Assembly: GCA_038214535.1 (NCBI GenBank)
Contig: JBBQRS010000108.1
Location: 1-16,539, forward strand
Direction: 5' to 3'
Source of the DNA: JBBQRS01 sp038214535
Lineage (GTDB): Bacteria > Chloroflexota > Anaerolineae > CG2-30-64-16
Length of the DNA stretch: 16,539 bases
Below are positions 5,098 through 13,462 of the stretch, one piece after another. Below the pieces are notes generated by a model. The model saw only the letters and a program-made list of their open reading frames with translations, did not search any database and was not told the origin of the DNA. Each line of letters starts with the position of its first letter. Position 1 is the stretch's first letter. The translations under genes and the position numbers were made by a program.

Positions 5098-7278
5098 ATG
5101 ATCACGACTGAACCCGGATCTGCAATCAACCTGGATGAATTACGGGGGCAACTGGCCATGCGGGTGGCGCTGGTTCCGCTCATCGGCGCGGCCGTGCTGG
5201 GTATCATCCTCAGCGCCCGCCGTCAAGCGGTTCCCGCCGCGCCGCTGGCGTTGTTGGTGGGGCTCATTGTAACGAGTGTTGGCGTGTGGCTGCTCACACG
5301 GCGACATCCGGTGTTCGCGCGCTATCTTCTGATGCTGGGCCTCACCGTATTGCTGGTTGGGGCAATGTGGGTGTCGCCGGCTGCCTGGCTGCCGTTCTGC
5401 GGTCTGTCCCTGGTGTTTGTCGGCGCGATGTTGATGACAGGTGGGGAAGTGGTGACTGCGGCGCTCATCGGCGGCGCGGCAGTCTGGCTGGCTTCACGGC
5501 TGGAGCGTGACTATCCGATTCCCGCATTGCTGACCACGCTGGCTCTTGCGGCAATCCTGGCCTGGCTGATGTTTCGTACGCTCTATACGGCGCTCGAGTG
5601 GGCGTGGACCATGCAGCAGCAGGCCGACCAGTTGCTGGAATTGGCGCGCGATCGGCAAGGCCAGCTCGCCCGCACGCTGAAAACGCTCGACAACAGCAAC
5701 ATCATCCTCCGGCGCACGCAAGCTGAACTGATCGCCGCACGCAGGCAAGCGGATGAAGCCCGGATCATGAAAGAACAGTTCGCCGCGAACGTCAGCCACG
5801 AGCTCCGCACACCTCTCAACATCATCCTGGGCTTCAGTGAACTCATGAGCCTTTCCCCTGAAGTTTACGGCAGCATTTCCTGGCCGGCGACGCTGAAGCA
5901 GGATGTGAACCAGATCTACCGCAGCGCCAGGCACTTACTCGACATGATTGACGACATTCTGGATCTCTCCCGCTTCGAGATTGCCGGCTTCACCCTGAAC
6001 AAAGAAAGCATCTCGCCGAGTTTGCTGCTTTGGGAGACAGCCGACATGGCAAAAGACTTGTTTGATTGCCGCGCAGTCACGCTGGAAACCGACATTCCCG
6101 ACGACCTCCCGCTGCTTCGGCTAGATCGCATTCGGATCAGACAGGTTCTCATTAATCTGCTGGCTAATGCGGCGCGGTTTACTGAGAAGGGCCGCGTCCG
6201 GGTGGCGGCGCGCTGCGAAGACGATGCACTCCTGGTGTCCGTCAGCGACACGGGCCTCGGGATTTCACCCGATATGCTGCCGCATCTTTTTGAGGAGTTC
6301 TTCCAGGTGGATCGTTCGCTCAGTCGGAAGCATAGCGGCGCCGGCCTGGGATTGGCGATCAGCAAACGCTTTGTGGAGGCGCACGGTGGGCGCATTTGGG
6401 TCGAGAGTGCGCAGGGGGCGGGCGCGACCTTCTTCTTTTCGCTGCCGCTTGCCGATCGCGAGGCAGCGCTTTGGCCGCTGCCGACCATCGGCCCTGCGGA
6501 TCTTCGCCAGACCGAGGCGCAGCCACCGGTATTGGTGGTGGATTCCGACCCCGCCGTTATTGCCATGGTAGATCGTTGCCTCACCGAACATCGGGCCATC
6601 AAGGTCGAATCCCTGGAGACGCTGGCAGAGAGCGTGCTTCTTTATCACCCCCGCGCCGTCATCGTGAACGTGCCGCCTGAACGCACGGTCCCCGTTGAGC
6701 TTCCATTACAGGTTTCCGTGCCCGTTATCCAATGCTCACTGCCCAGCCAGGCCTGGGTCGCGCAGGATCTTAACGTTGCAGGGTGCCTCATCAAGCCGGT
6801 CACAGCCGAGCGCTTGTTGGATGCGATGGCGCGCCTCGGCGCTTTGCAGGAAGTGCTCGTGATTGATGACGACCGGGGATTCTGTCTCCTGGTGGAGCGC
6901 ATGTTGCTGGCACACGACCCGACATATCGCGTGCAACGGTGTTATGATGGCGAGGCCGGTCTGCGCCACATGCGCCGGGTAAGACCCGACCTGGTGTTGC
7001 TCGACCTGATGATGCCGGGATTGGATGGTTTCGCGGTGCTCGAAGCCATGCACGCGGATGTGCGGCTGGCTGACGTCCCGGTCATCCTGCTGACGGCGAC
7101 CAGCCTGGCGGAGGATGCATTGTTGCAGCAGCGTGGTCAGATGCTGATACGGCGACCCGAGGGGTTGCCGCCTGCTGAGGCGTTGCGTTGCCTTCAGGCG
7201 GTGGTGGGCGTCCTCGAGCCAAACTACGATGAGCGCGCCGTGCCGCAAATCGCATTCGCACAGCAGGGCGTCATATGA
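5098..7278 (+). CDS. Membrane hybrid histidine kinase with two receiver domains
   Basis: This 726-residue sensor kinase has about six membrane segments between residues 22 and 163, no large extracytoplasmic loop, and a coiled coil at about 165-225. The HisKA domain carries NVSHELRTPLN with phosphoacceptor H234. The ATPase domain has the N box (N357), SDTGLGIS (D384) and GAGLGLAISK near 420. Two receiver domains follow. In the first (about 478-582) the acidic D482 and D484 and K566 remain, but N524 occupies the phosphoacceptor position, so it is probably a pseudo-receiver. The second (about 586-705) has D590-D592 and phosphoacceptor D636 in LVLLDLMMPG, but lacks the usual conserved lysine (QMLIRRPEGL instead). 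The gene ends 8 bases into the 3' end of the convergent response regulator. The signal sensed is unknown; with short loops it may be sensed in the membrane. Confidence 0.9.
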   Translation: MITTEPGSAINLDELRGQLAMRVALVPLIGAAVLGIILSARRQAVPAAPLALLVGLIVTSVGVWLLTRRHPVFARYLLMLGLTVLLVGAMWVSPAAWLPFCGLSLVFVGAMLMTGGEVVTAALIGGAAVWLASRLERDYPIPALLTTLALAAILAWLMFRTLYTALEWAWTMQQQADQLLELARDRQGQLARTLKTLDNSNIILRRTQAELIAARRQADEARIMKEQFAANVSHELRTPLNIILGFSELMSLSPEVYGSISWPATLKQDVNQIYRSARHLLDMIDDILDLSRFEIAGFTLNKESISPSLLLWETADMAKDLFDCRAVTLETDIPDDLPLLRLDRIRIRQVLINLLANAARFTEKGRVRVAARCEDDALLVSVSDTGLGISPDMLPHLFEEFFQVDRSLSRKHSGAGLGLAISKRFVEAHGGRIWVESAQGAGATFFFSLPLADREAALWPLPTIGPADLRQTEAQPPVLVVDSDPAVIAMVDRCLTEHRAIKVESLETLAESVLLYHPRAVIVNVPPERTVPVELPLQVSVPVIQCSLPSQAWVAQDLNVAGCLIKPVTAERLLDAMARLGALQEVLVIDDDRGFCLLVERMLLAHDPTYRVQRCYDGEAGLRHMRRVRPDLVLLDLMMPGLDGFAVLEAMHADVRLADVPVILLTATSLAEDALLQQRGQMLIRRPEGLPPAEALRCLQAVVGVLEPNYDERAVPQIAFAQQGVI

Positions 7279-8485
7279 CCTTTAGTTGTGTCAACGCCGC
7301 GAGGATGTCTTCGTGTCTGACCGGCTTCGTCAAGAAGAGCGCCGCGCCCAGCGCCTGAGCCAGGTCGGGGTTGTTGATGACCGAGCAGACGATCACCGGC
7401 GTAGCCGCGGTCTCTTTGCTGGCGCGCAGCCGTTGCAGCACGTCCCACCCGTGCATGTCCGGCATCATCACGTCGAGGATGATCGCCGCCGGCCGCAGTT
7501 CTTTGGCGAGGCGCAGCCCCTCTTGCCCGTGTGTCGCGCCCACCATCCGGCAAGCCTCGCGCGTCAGATGACGTTGCAATAACGTCACCAACGCTTCGTT
7601 GTCATCAATGACGAGCACGATCGGTGACGGGGCGGCTGTCGCAATCGTGATCACTCGCCTGCCATCCGTGCGATCAGTCTGCGCGGCCGTCCAATGTAGC
7701 CGCGCGACCATCTCGGCTACGGCGGAGTCAATGACCACTGCCCGATCCGCTTCCGGTTCGACGCAGTAGGTCAGTTCCAGTGTCGCATCGTGACCGTCGA
7801 ATCTCAGGGTGAGCCACAGGTTCCCCGGCTGAGCCTGGCCCATGGCGCGGCCGAGCGCGGCCAGGAACACCTGCTCTGCCAGCAGCGGGTCAGTTGAAAT
7901 GATGAGCGGTTGTGGCGGTATTTCGGTCACCAGCCGCAGATCACGCTGCACGGCCAGCGGCCTTGACGACTTCTGGCACTGGCTGATCAGGGCGCAAAGG
8001 TCGGTCGGTTGTAAGCGGGCCGGCAGCAGATCCATTTCGGCTTTGAGTGAGGAAGCCTGCGTGGCATCCAGCTCGCGTTGCTTCGCCAGCGCAAGCTGAT
8101 CGCGCAGGACCGCCGCGACGCTTTGTTCACCCTGGCGCAACCCCCGATCGGCCTGGCGCGGGGAGATGCCCAACTCGTGGGCTGTTTCCCGGATCGTCAA
8201 CTTATCCACGTAGTGCAGGGTGAGCAGGTGGTAGATGCGCGCATGGGGCGCACCGAAGGGGGTACTCTTGCCGGGGTTCAGGGTCTCGATGGCATTAACC
8301 AATGCGGCCCGCAACCGCTGGACCGCAACCCCGGTCGAAGCGTTGCCGACCAGCGCCTCGTTCAGCACAAGCGGGTTACTCTGCAGCGCGCCGAGGTCGT
8401 GCAGGTATTCCAGAGCCTCTTTGACCTGGGTCACGAATGGCTCTGGAGGCGTCTCAGGGGCAGGCTGAAGCGGGTTGTCAAGCAT
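7271..8485 (-). CDS. Response regulator with N-terminal HTH and C-terminal receiver
   Basis: This 404-residue protein carries a sigma-70 region-4-like or LuxR-like helix-turn-helix at about residues 81-128 (LTIRETAHELGISPRQADRG). Residues 180-285 look like a degenerate ATPase-type segment without the G-box motifs. A C-terminal receiver occupies about 288-402, with D294/D295, phosphoacceptor D338 in IILDVMMPD, S368 and K387 in LTKPV. All key receiver residues are present, so phosphorylation is expected. Having the receiver at the C terminus behind the DNA-binding part is opposite to the usual order. It converges on the hybrid kinase gene with an 8 bp overlap and is divergent from the transport operon, so it is a good candidate for partner of the former and regulator of the latter. 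The ATG at 8485 has only a weak ribosome-binding site. Confidence 0.8.
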   Translation of the reverse strand: MLDNPLQPAPETPPEPFVTQVKEALEYLHDLGALQSNPLVLNEALVGNASTGVAVQRLRAALVNAIETLNPGKSTPFGAPHARIYHLLTLHYVDKLTIRETAHELGISPRQADRGLRQGEQSVAAVLRDQLALAKQRELDATQASSLKAEMDLLPARLQPTDLCALISQCQKSSRPLAVQRDLRLVTEIPPQPLIISTDPLLAEQVFLAALGRAMGQAQPGNLWLTLRFDGHDATLELTYCVEPEADRAVVIDSAVAEMVARLHWTAAQTDRTDGRRVITIATAAPSPIVLVIDDNEALVTLLQRHLTREACRMVGATHGQEGLRLAKELRPAAIILDVMMPDMHGWDVLQRLRASKETAATPVIVCSVINNPDLAQALGAALFLTKPVRHEDILAALTQLKVI

Positions 8486-8536
8486 TGTTTGGACTCTGAT
8501 GACGCACGGGTGTCGTATGGGTGTCGCATTCGCGCA

Positions 8537-8566
8537 TTGACAGCCCTATACTGTAAATGCTACACT
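8537..8566 (+). promoter_or_regulatory. Probable promoter of the sugar-transport operon
   Basis: TTGACA at 8537-8542 and TACACT at 8561-8566 are 18 bases apart. The transcript would carry a leader of about 170 bases before the GTG at 8744. That leader has an AAAGGAGG site near 8630 with no start codon after it. Two similar words, ACTGTAAATGC and ACTGTTCAATGC, overlap the -10 region and could form a direct-repeat operator. Confidence 0.5.
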
Positions 8567-8572
8567 GTTCAA
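8545..8572 (-). promoter_or_regulatory. Possible promoter of the response regulator gene
   Basis: On the minus strand TTGAAC (8572-8567) and TATAGG (8550-8545) are 16 bases apart and point to the ATG at 8485. The hexamers overlap those of the plus-strand promoter at 8537-8566, so the two would exclude each other. The short spacer and weak -10 make this tentative. Confidence 0.3.
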
Positions 8573-8743
8573 TGCAGCCGTAATTATGCCGATACGTTTT
8601 TTACGCTGGCGCTCTCGCGGAATCTGGAAAGGAGGCGACGGAAGAGATAACCCCAATCAGAAAAGGTCAAAAGGCCAACCATCCGTATTCTATGCTTTTT
8701 GATCGGTTCCGCAAGTTACAGTTGACCCTAAGGAGGTAAGGCA

Positions 8744-10177
8744 GTGAAGAAGCTACTTACACGTCGACAATTCCTGCGCTCGGGCGCCCTCGTGGCAGCC
8801 GGCGCGACAATCGCAGCCTGCGCACCCCAGGCCGCCCCTCCGGCTGAGCCATCCTCGGCTGAGCCAACCCCGGCTGACGCCGCCCCGGAAGCCGAAGCCC
8901 CGCAGGCTTCAGAACCCTCCGCCGCCGCCGCGACCCAGGTTCGTTTGTCCGTCTGGGCTGATGTGCAGGATGCTGCCGTCTACGATAACATGGTCAAGGC
9001 GTTTCAAGCCACGCAGGACAATATCAGTGTTGTCACTGAGCAGTACGCCGGCGACTACTATTCAAAGGTCATGGCTAACTTCGCCGGCGGTGACGCCGCC
9101 GATGTGCTCTATTACCAGGGCTGGAAATGGCAAGCGTTCGCCGAGGACAAGGTACTGATCTCGCTCGACGACTTCGTCAACGCGGATAACCTTCAGGCCA
9201 AGTGGGTGGACAACGACAACTACAAGAACACGACCGAATGGAAGGGCGTCAAATATATGACCCCGTCCGATGTAGGGTCGTTGGTGATTTACTACAACAG
9301 AGACCTGTTCGACAAGCGCGGCGTCCCATATCCCAAGGAAGGCTGGACCTGGGAGGATTTCCAGGCGTACATCGAGAAGCTTTCCTTTGAAGAAGACGGT
9401 ATCCAGTACTATGGCTGGGCACAGGGCGCCGGCTGGAACGGCGCCTACGCCCGCGTGGTTAACTTCATGCGCCGCAACGGCTATGTGGAGTGGGACCAGA
9501 TTGTTGAGCCGACCAAGGCGTTGTGGGATCATCCGGACGTCATTTCGGCGCTGCAGTTCTGCGTGTACGATACGATCGCGAAAGGCTGGTCGCCCAGCCC
9601 GGAGGTGATTCAGGGCGGCGGCGTCGGTGTAGATACGGGTCGCGTGGCCATGGTATTGGAGGGTCCGTGGTTCATGCCGCGCTTGTGGGGTGACCTCTCT
9701 ACCCTGGCCAAGGAAACTGGCGGCATCAACTACGACGTGGCCGAGCCGCCGATCGGGACAGTTGATCTCAACTTCAACTTCGGTCACGTCCACGGTCACT
9801 GCATCACAGCGACTTCGAAGCAACAGGCTGCCGGCTGGGAGTTGATCAAGTTCATTCTCGCCGACGAAGGGCAGCAAATTATTGCGCAGGGCGGGCGTAT
9901 GTGCGGCCATCCCGACAACATTGACAAGATCTGGGCGCCGCTCGCCTCCGAGACTTACAACTTCAAGAACACGGCGGCCTTCTCCAACGGCATGCGCGAA
10001 GGCGCGACCCCCGTGATCCTGGGGCAGGGGAGCACGTTCGACGTTTACGGCGGCGGTCCACTGCAGGTCCTCTGGGACAAGCTAGTCGGTCTCCAGGCGA
10101 CTGCCGCCGAGGCTGTTCCGGCCGCTAACCAGGAACTTCAGACCGCGCTCGACGAGTACTGGGCGGCTCGCAGCTAG
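8744..10177 (+). CDS. Sugar-type ABC transporter solute-binding lipoprotein
   Basis: This 477-residue extracytoplasmic binding protein (family 1, maltose/glycerol-3-phosphate type) captures the substrate for the two permeases downstream. It begins at a GTG seven bases behind a perfect AAGGAGGT. The N terminus combines a twin-arginine motif (TRRQFLRSG, residues 6-14) with a lipobox ending TIAAC, making C26 the lipidated residue. A Pro/Ala/Glu-rich linker runs to about residue 65. The mature part starts QVRLSVWADVQD and contains typical family segments such as YYNRDLFDKRGVPYPKEGWT and WTWEDFQAY. It is the first gene of an operon that continues to 14371. The substrate cannot be told from the sequence; mono- or oligosaccharides or related compounds are likely. 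Confidence 0.9.
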   Translation: MKKLLTRRQFLRSGALVAAGATIAACAPQAAPPAEPSSAEPTPADAAPEAEAPQASEPSAAAATQVRLSVWADVQDAAVYDNMVKAFQATQDNISVVTEQYAGDYYSKVMANFAGGDAADVLYYQGWKWQAFAEDKVLISLDDFVNADNLQAKWVDNDNYKNTTEWKGVKYMTPSDVGSLVIYYNRDLFDKRGVPYPKEGWTWEDFQAYIEKLSFEEDGIQYYGWAQGAGWNGAYARVVNFMRRNGYVEWDQIVEPTKALWDHPDVISALQFCVYDTIAKGWSPSPEVIQGGGVGVDTGRVAMVLEGPWFMPRLWGDLSTLAKETGGINYDVAEPPIGTVDLNFNFGHVHGHCITATSKQQAAGWELIKFILADEGQQIIAQGGRMCGHPDNIDKIWAPLASETYNFKNTAAFSNGMREGATPVILGQGSTFDVYGGGPLQVLWDKLVGLQATAAEAVPAANQELQTALDEYWAARS

Positions 10178-10278
10178 GAACTCTGACTCTCCACACGACG
10201 CGTTTGCCGGTGTTCACGCAGTTAGGCCCGGCAGACGCGTCGGTTACAGTGGAGGATTTGTCTAAGGAGGTGGCTCTG

Positions 10279-11202
10279 TTGGCCACGACAACCGTTTCAT
10301 GGCGTCGGCGTTTACAGGCAACGACGCGGCTGCAGCGACGGGAATTTCTTAACGGCCTGTTATTCGTCAGCCCCTTCCTGCTGGGTCTGGTGCTGCTCTG
10401 GCTCGGCCCGATGTTGTATTCCTTGTTTCTGGTGACGCAGAAATGGAATCTGATCACGCCGCCGCAGTACGTTGGTTTGCGCAACGTCATGCGGCTTTTC
10501 ACCGATCCTCTTGTCGTCAAAGCCCTGATCAACACCGCCTACTTCACGTTTATCGGCGTCCCACTACAGCTTCTGGTTGCATTTGGGCTGGCATTGCTGC
10601 TCAATCAGGCGATTGCCGGCCGTGCGGTCTATCGCACGATATTCTATCTGCCGTCTATCACCCCGGCCGTTGCCAGCGCGGTCGTTTGGATGCAGATTCT
10701 CAGTCAGGAACACGGCCTGCTCAACCAGGCATTGGGCGCCCTTGGCATCCCACCGGTAAGCTGGTTATTCAACCCCGTCGCCACCAAGCCGGCGTTCATC
10801 CTGATGAGCCTGTGGGCCGTTGGCCCATTGATGATCATCTTTCTCGCCGGGCTCCAGGGCGTCCCCAAAGAACTTATGGAGGCCGCCCAGATTGACGGCG
10901 CCAGCCTGTGGAGTCGGTTCTGGAAGATCACCATCCCGTTGATCTCGCCCGTCCTGTTTTTCAACCTCGTGGTGAGCATCATCGGCAGCTTCCAGATATT
11001 CGTAGCATCTTTCATTATGACCGGCGGCGGCCCGCAGAACGCAACGTTGTTTGTCGTGCTCTACATCTACCGCAACGCGTTTGAATATTTCAATATGGGG
11101 TTTGCCGCTGCGCTATCCTGGCTCCTGTTCTGGATCATCATGGTCTTCACGGTGATTCAGTTCCGTTTGTCCAAGCGCTGGGTTTATTACGAGGTTGGCT
11201 GA
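10279..11202 (+). CDS. ABC sugar permease, MalF/UgpA type
   Basis: This 307-residue inner-membrane protein has about six membrane segments, beginning with FLNGLLFVSPFLLGLVLLWL. The cytoplasmic EAA loop is KELMEAAQIDGASLWSRFWK at about residues 197-216, the contact site for the ATPase. The TTG at 10279 is chosen because AAGGAGGTG lies six bases before it; an in-frame TTG at 10204 would add 25 non-family residues. The gene lies 101 bases after the binding protein gene. The family forms a heterodimer with the MalG-type permease that follows. Confidence 0.9.
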   Translation: MATTTVSWRRRLQATTRLQRREFLNGLLFVSPFLLGLVLLWLGPMLYSLFLVTQKWNLITPPQYVGLRNVMRLFTDPLVVKALINTAYFTFIGVPLQLLVAFGLALLLNQAIAGRAVYRTIFYLPSITPAVASAVVWMQILSQEHGLLNQALGALGIPPVSWLFNPVATKPAFILMSLWAVGPLMIIFLAGLQGVPKELMEAAQIDGASLWSRFWKITIPLISPVLFFNLVVSIIGSFQIFVASFIMTGGGPQNATLFVVLYIYRNAFEYFNMGFAAALSWLLFWIIMVFTVIQFRLSKRWVYYEVG

Positions 11203-11328
11203 GAGCGTATTCGGGGATCGTTTTGCGCCGACGCCCGATCATGGCGCATTATCGGTGAGGACACCCATCAGGAGCCAGCATGCTGCCGCATGGTCGCCCC
11301 GAGCGGGTATCAGAAAGGGAACAATCTC

Positions 11329-12234
11329 ATGAACTCGACCGGAGAAACCCAGGCCGCCGCGCAGGTGCAGCGAGTCACGACGCCCTTCGGCCTGCAATCC
11401 ACAAAAACGCGCAGCAGGATCGGGCATCTTGGCCTCCATCTCTTGCTGATTGTGCTGGGCATCACGTTTTTCGCGCCGCTCGCCTGGGTCATCAGCACGT
11501 CGCTCAAATTGCCGGGTGAGATCTTCGTCACGCCGATTCAATGGATTCCGTCCCACCCGCGCTGGGCAAACTATGTTGAGATTTTTACCTACTTGCCTTT
11601 CCACCGGTTCATCCTTAACTCGTTCTTCCTCGCCATCATGGAAGCTTCGGGCACCGTGATCAGCTCGACGATAGTGGCATATGGCATTTCGCGCATCCGC
11701 TGGGCCGGGCGCGATATCGTGCTGGCCCTGGTTGTCGCCACAATGATGTTGCCGGGCATCGTCACGTTGATCCCGGTATTCATCATGTTTAAAAAGATCA
11801 GCTGGGTGGGCACGTATTATCCGCTGTGGGTACCGGCATGGTTCGGGAATGCTTTCTTCATCTTCCTGATGCGCCAGTACATGATGACGCTACCGATTGA
11901 GCTTGACGAGGCCGCGAAGATAGATGGTGCGTCACACTTGCGGATTTTGTCACAAGTGATCGCGCCCCTCTGTGGCCCGGCGCTGGCAACAGTTGCCGTC
12001 TTCTCCATTCTGTGGAGCTATAATTCGTTCATGCTGCCGCGCATATATATCTCGCAGACATCCATGTATACCATTCAGCTTGGGTTACAGCTCTTCCAGG
12101 GCCGATTCGGCAACTTCTGGCATCTCGTCATGGCAGCCTCGATGGTGAGCATCTTGCCGACGATTGTCCTGTTTTTCGTCGCTCAACGCTACTTTGTACA
12201 GGGCGTGCAACTCAGCGGTTTGGCGGGCCGTTAG
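11329..12234 (+). CDS. ABC sugar permease, MalG/UgpE type
   Basis: This 301-residue membrane protein is the second half of the channel. It has about six membrane segments (first HLLLIVLGITFFAPLAWVIS) and the EAA loop ELDEAAKIDGASHLRILSQ at about residues 192-210. The ATG at 11329 has AAAGGGA eight bases upstream and is preferred over the ATG at 11290. Another ATG at 11280 has a good AGGAG site but is out of frame and would produce an unrelated 79-residue product. No ABC ATPase gene is present nearby, so a shared ATPase encoded elsewhere, as known for MsmK/MsmX-type systems, is probably used. Confidence 0.9.
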   Translation: MNSTGETQAAAQVQRVTTPFGLQSTKTRSRIGHLGLHLLLIVLGITFFAPLAWVISTSLKLPGEIFVTPIQWIPSHPRWANYVEIFTYLPFHRFILNSFFLAIMEASGTVISSTIVAYGISRIRWAGRDIVLALVVATMMLPGIVTLIPVFIMFKKISWVGTYYPLWVPAWFGNAFFIFLMRQYMMTLPIELDEAAKIDGASHLRILSQVIAPLCGPALATVAVFSILWSYNSFMLPRIYISQTSMYTIQLGLQLFQGRFGNFWHLVMAASMVSILPTIVLFFVAQRYFVQGVQLSGLAGR

Positions 12235-12269
12235 ACGTCCGCTAACCACTTCACACGCAGGAGACCCAC

Positions 12270-13412
12270 TTGACTTCAGATCCAATGTCCTCGCGCGAGC
12301 GATTGTTGGCGGCCCTGCGCGGGCAAGAAGTTGACCGCCTGCCCTGGAGCCCGTTCCTGGCCTATTGGTGGGAGCATCAGCCCAAGAGCCTTCAGGATCG
12401 CGGCCAAATCTGGTTTCTCAAGGAAATCGGCGCCGACGCGCTGTTGCGCGGTTTCACGACACCGTTTGTGTGCTCTGATCTGTCCGGTTTGAGCACTAAT
12501 GCGAACTTCTCGCAGCGGCTGCCGGGTTGCGAGGTGCGGCGCATGGAGCACGATGACGAGGTGCGCGTCTGGCTTGAGACTCCCGTCGGCGCGTTGACGG
12601 AACTGTACCGGTATAGCCCGCAGGGCAATACGCGCTATCTGGTCGAGCACCCCGTCAAGCGGCGTGAGGACTACGGCGTCCTGATCTACATCATCGAGCG
12701 GATGCTGATTGCCCCTGACTACGCCACGGTGACGGAGGAAATCGCCCGGGTCGGTGATGCGGGTTTGAGTGTGCCGTTGATTTCGCCTTTCGGCAAGACG
12801 CCGTTTCAGGCGCTGGTTGAGCATTACGTCGGCACAGAACAGCTTGTCTATGACCTGATGGACTATCCCGAAGAAGTGGAAGCGCTGTTAGCCGTGATGT
12901 CGGCGCGCGCCGAAGAGGCTGTCCGCATCTCCGCAGCCTCACCGGCCGAGGCCTTCATCACCTGGGAGGACAGTTCCACCACCAACGTTTCACCCGCCCT
13001 GTTTCGACGTTACATATACCCGGATATCAAGCAGTGGGCCGGTATTGTACACGACGCAGGCAAGCTGTTTTTGCACCACGCGTGTGGTCACGTCAAGGCG
13101 CTGCTGCCGATGATGGCGGAGGAAGGGGTGGATGTCATCGAGTCCTTGAGCCCTCCCCCGACAGGTAATGTGGAAATCTGGGAGGCGCAAGCGGTGTTGG
13201 GCGCGGAAACCGGCCTGGTTGGCGGCATCGAGCCGGTGATGTTCCTGACCCTGGACATGGACCAGTTACGGGCATATACTGAGGATCTACTGCGTCGGAT
13301 GGATCATCGGCATTATGTGCTTGCCAACAGTGATAGTTGCCCGCCAGGAGTGACTGTGGAGAAGTTCCGCATGATCACAGACATTGTGCGGGCGCACTAC
13401 TCGGTTTCATGA
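12270..13412 (+). CDS. URO-D-family protein (methyltransferase-like)
   Basis: This 380-residue protein belongs to the uroporphyrinogen decarboxylase superfamily, which also contains cobamide-dependent methyltransferases (MtaA/MtbA type). The start SSRERLLAALRGQEVDRLPW is typical. Putative zinc ligands of the methyltransferase branch are present: H270 and C272 in HHACGH, and C357 in SDSCPPG. This argues for a methyltransferase-like or unknown activity rather than haem synthesis. The TTG at 12270 has AGGAG six bases before it; an ATG at 12285 is the alternative. It follows the permease by 35 bases and precedes the isomerase-like gene by 50. No corrinoid protein or MtaB-type partner is in the window. 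Demethylation of an imported methylated substrate is speculation. Confidence 0.8.
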   Translation: MTSDPMSSRERLLAALRGQEVDRLPWSPFLAYWWEHQPKSLQDRGQIWFLKEIGADALLRGFTTPFVCSDLSGLSTNANFSQRLPGCEVRRMEHDDEVRVWLETPVGALTELYRYSPQGNTRYLVEHPVKRREDYGVLIYIIERMLIAPDYATVTEEIARVGDAGLSVPLISPFGKTPFQALVEHYVGTEQLVYDLMDYPEEVEALLAVMSARAEEAVRISAASPAEAFITWEDSSTTNVSPALFRRYIYPDIKQWAGIVHDAGKLFLHHACGHVKALLPMMAEEGVDVIESLSPPPTGNVEIWEAQAVLGAETGLVGGIEPVMFLTLDMDQLRAYTEDLLRRMDHRHYVLANSDSCPPGVTVEKFRMITDIVRAHYSVS

Positions 13413-13462
13413 CGGCAGCGACCTGCGCGTCCCGCATATCATTCTCAGCAGGAGTATAAGAC

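Noticed and set aside
8078..8650. 190-codon plus-strand open frame
   Set aside because: It is antisense to the response regulator, runs through the promoter region and has no ribosome-binding site.
9062..9910. 282-codon minus-strand open frame
   Set aside because: It lies opposite the binding-protein gene, whose signal peptide and family motifs are clear.
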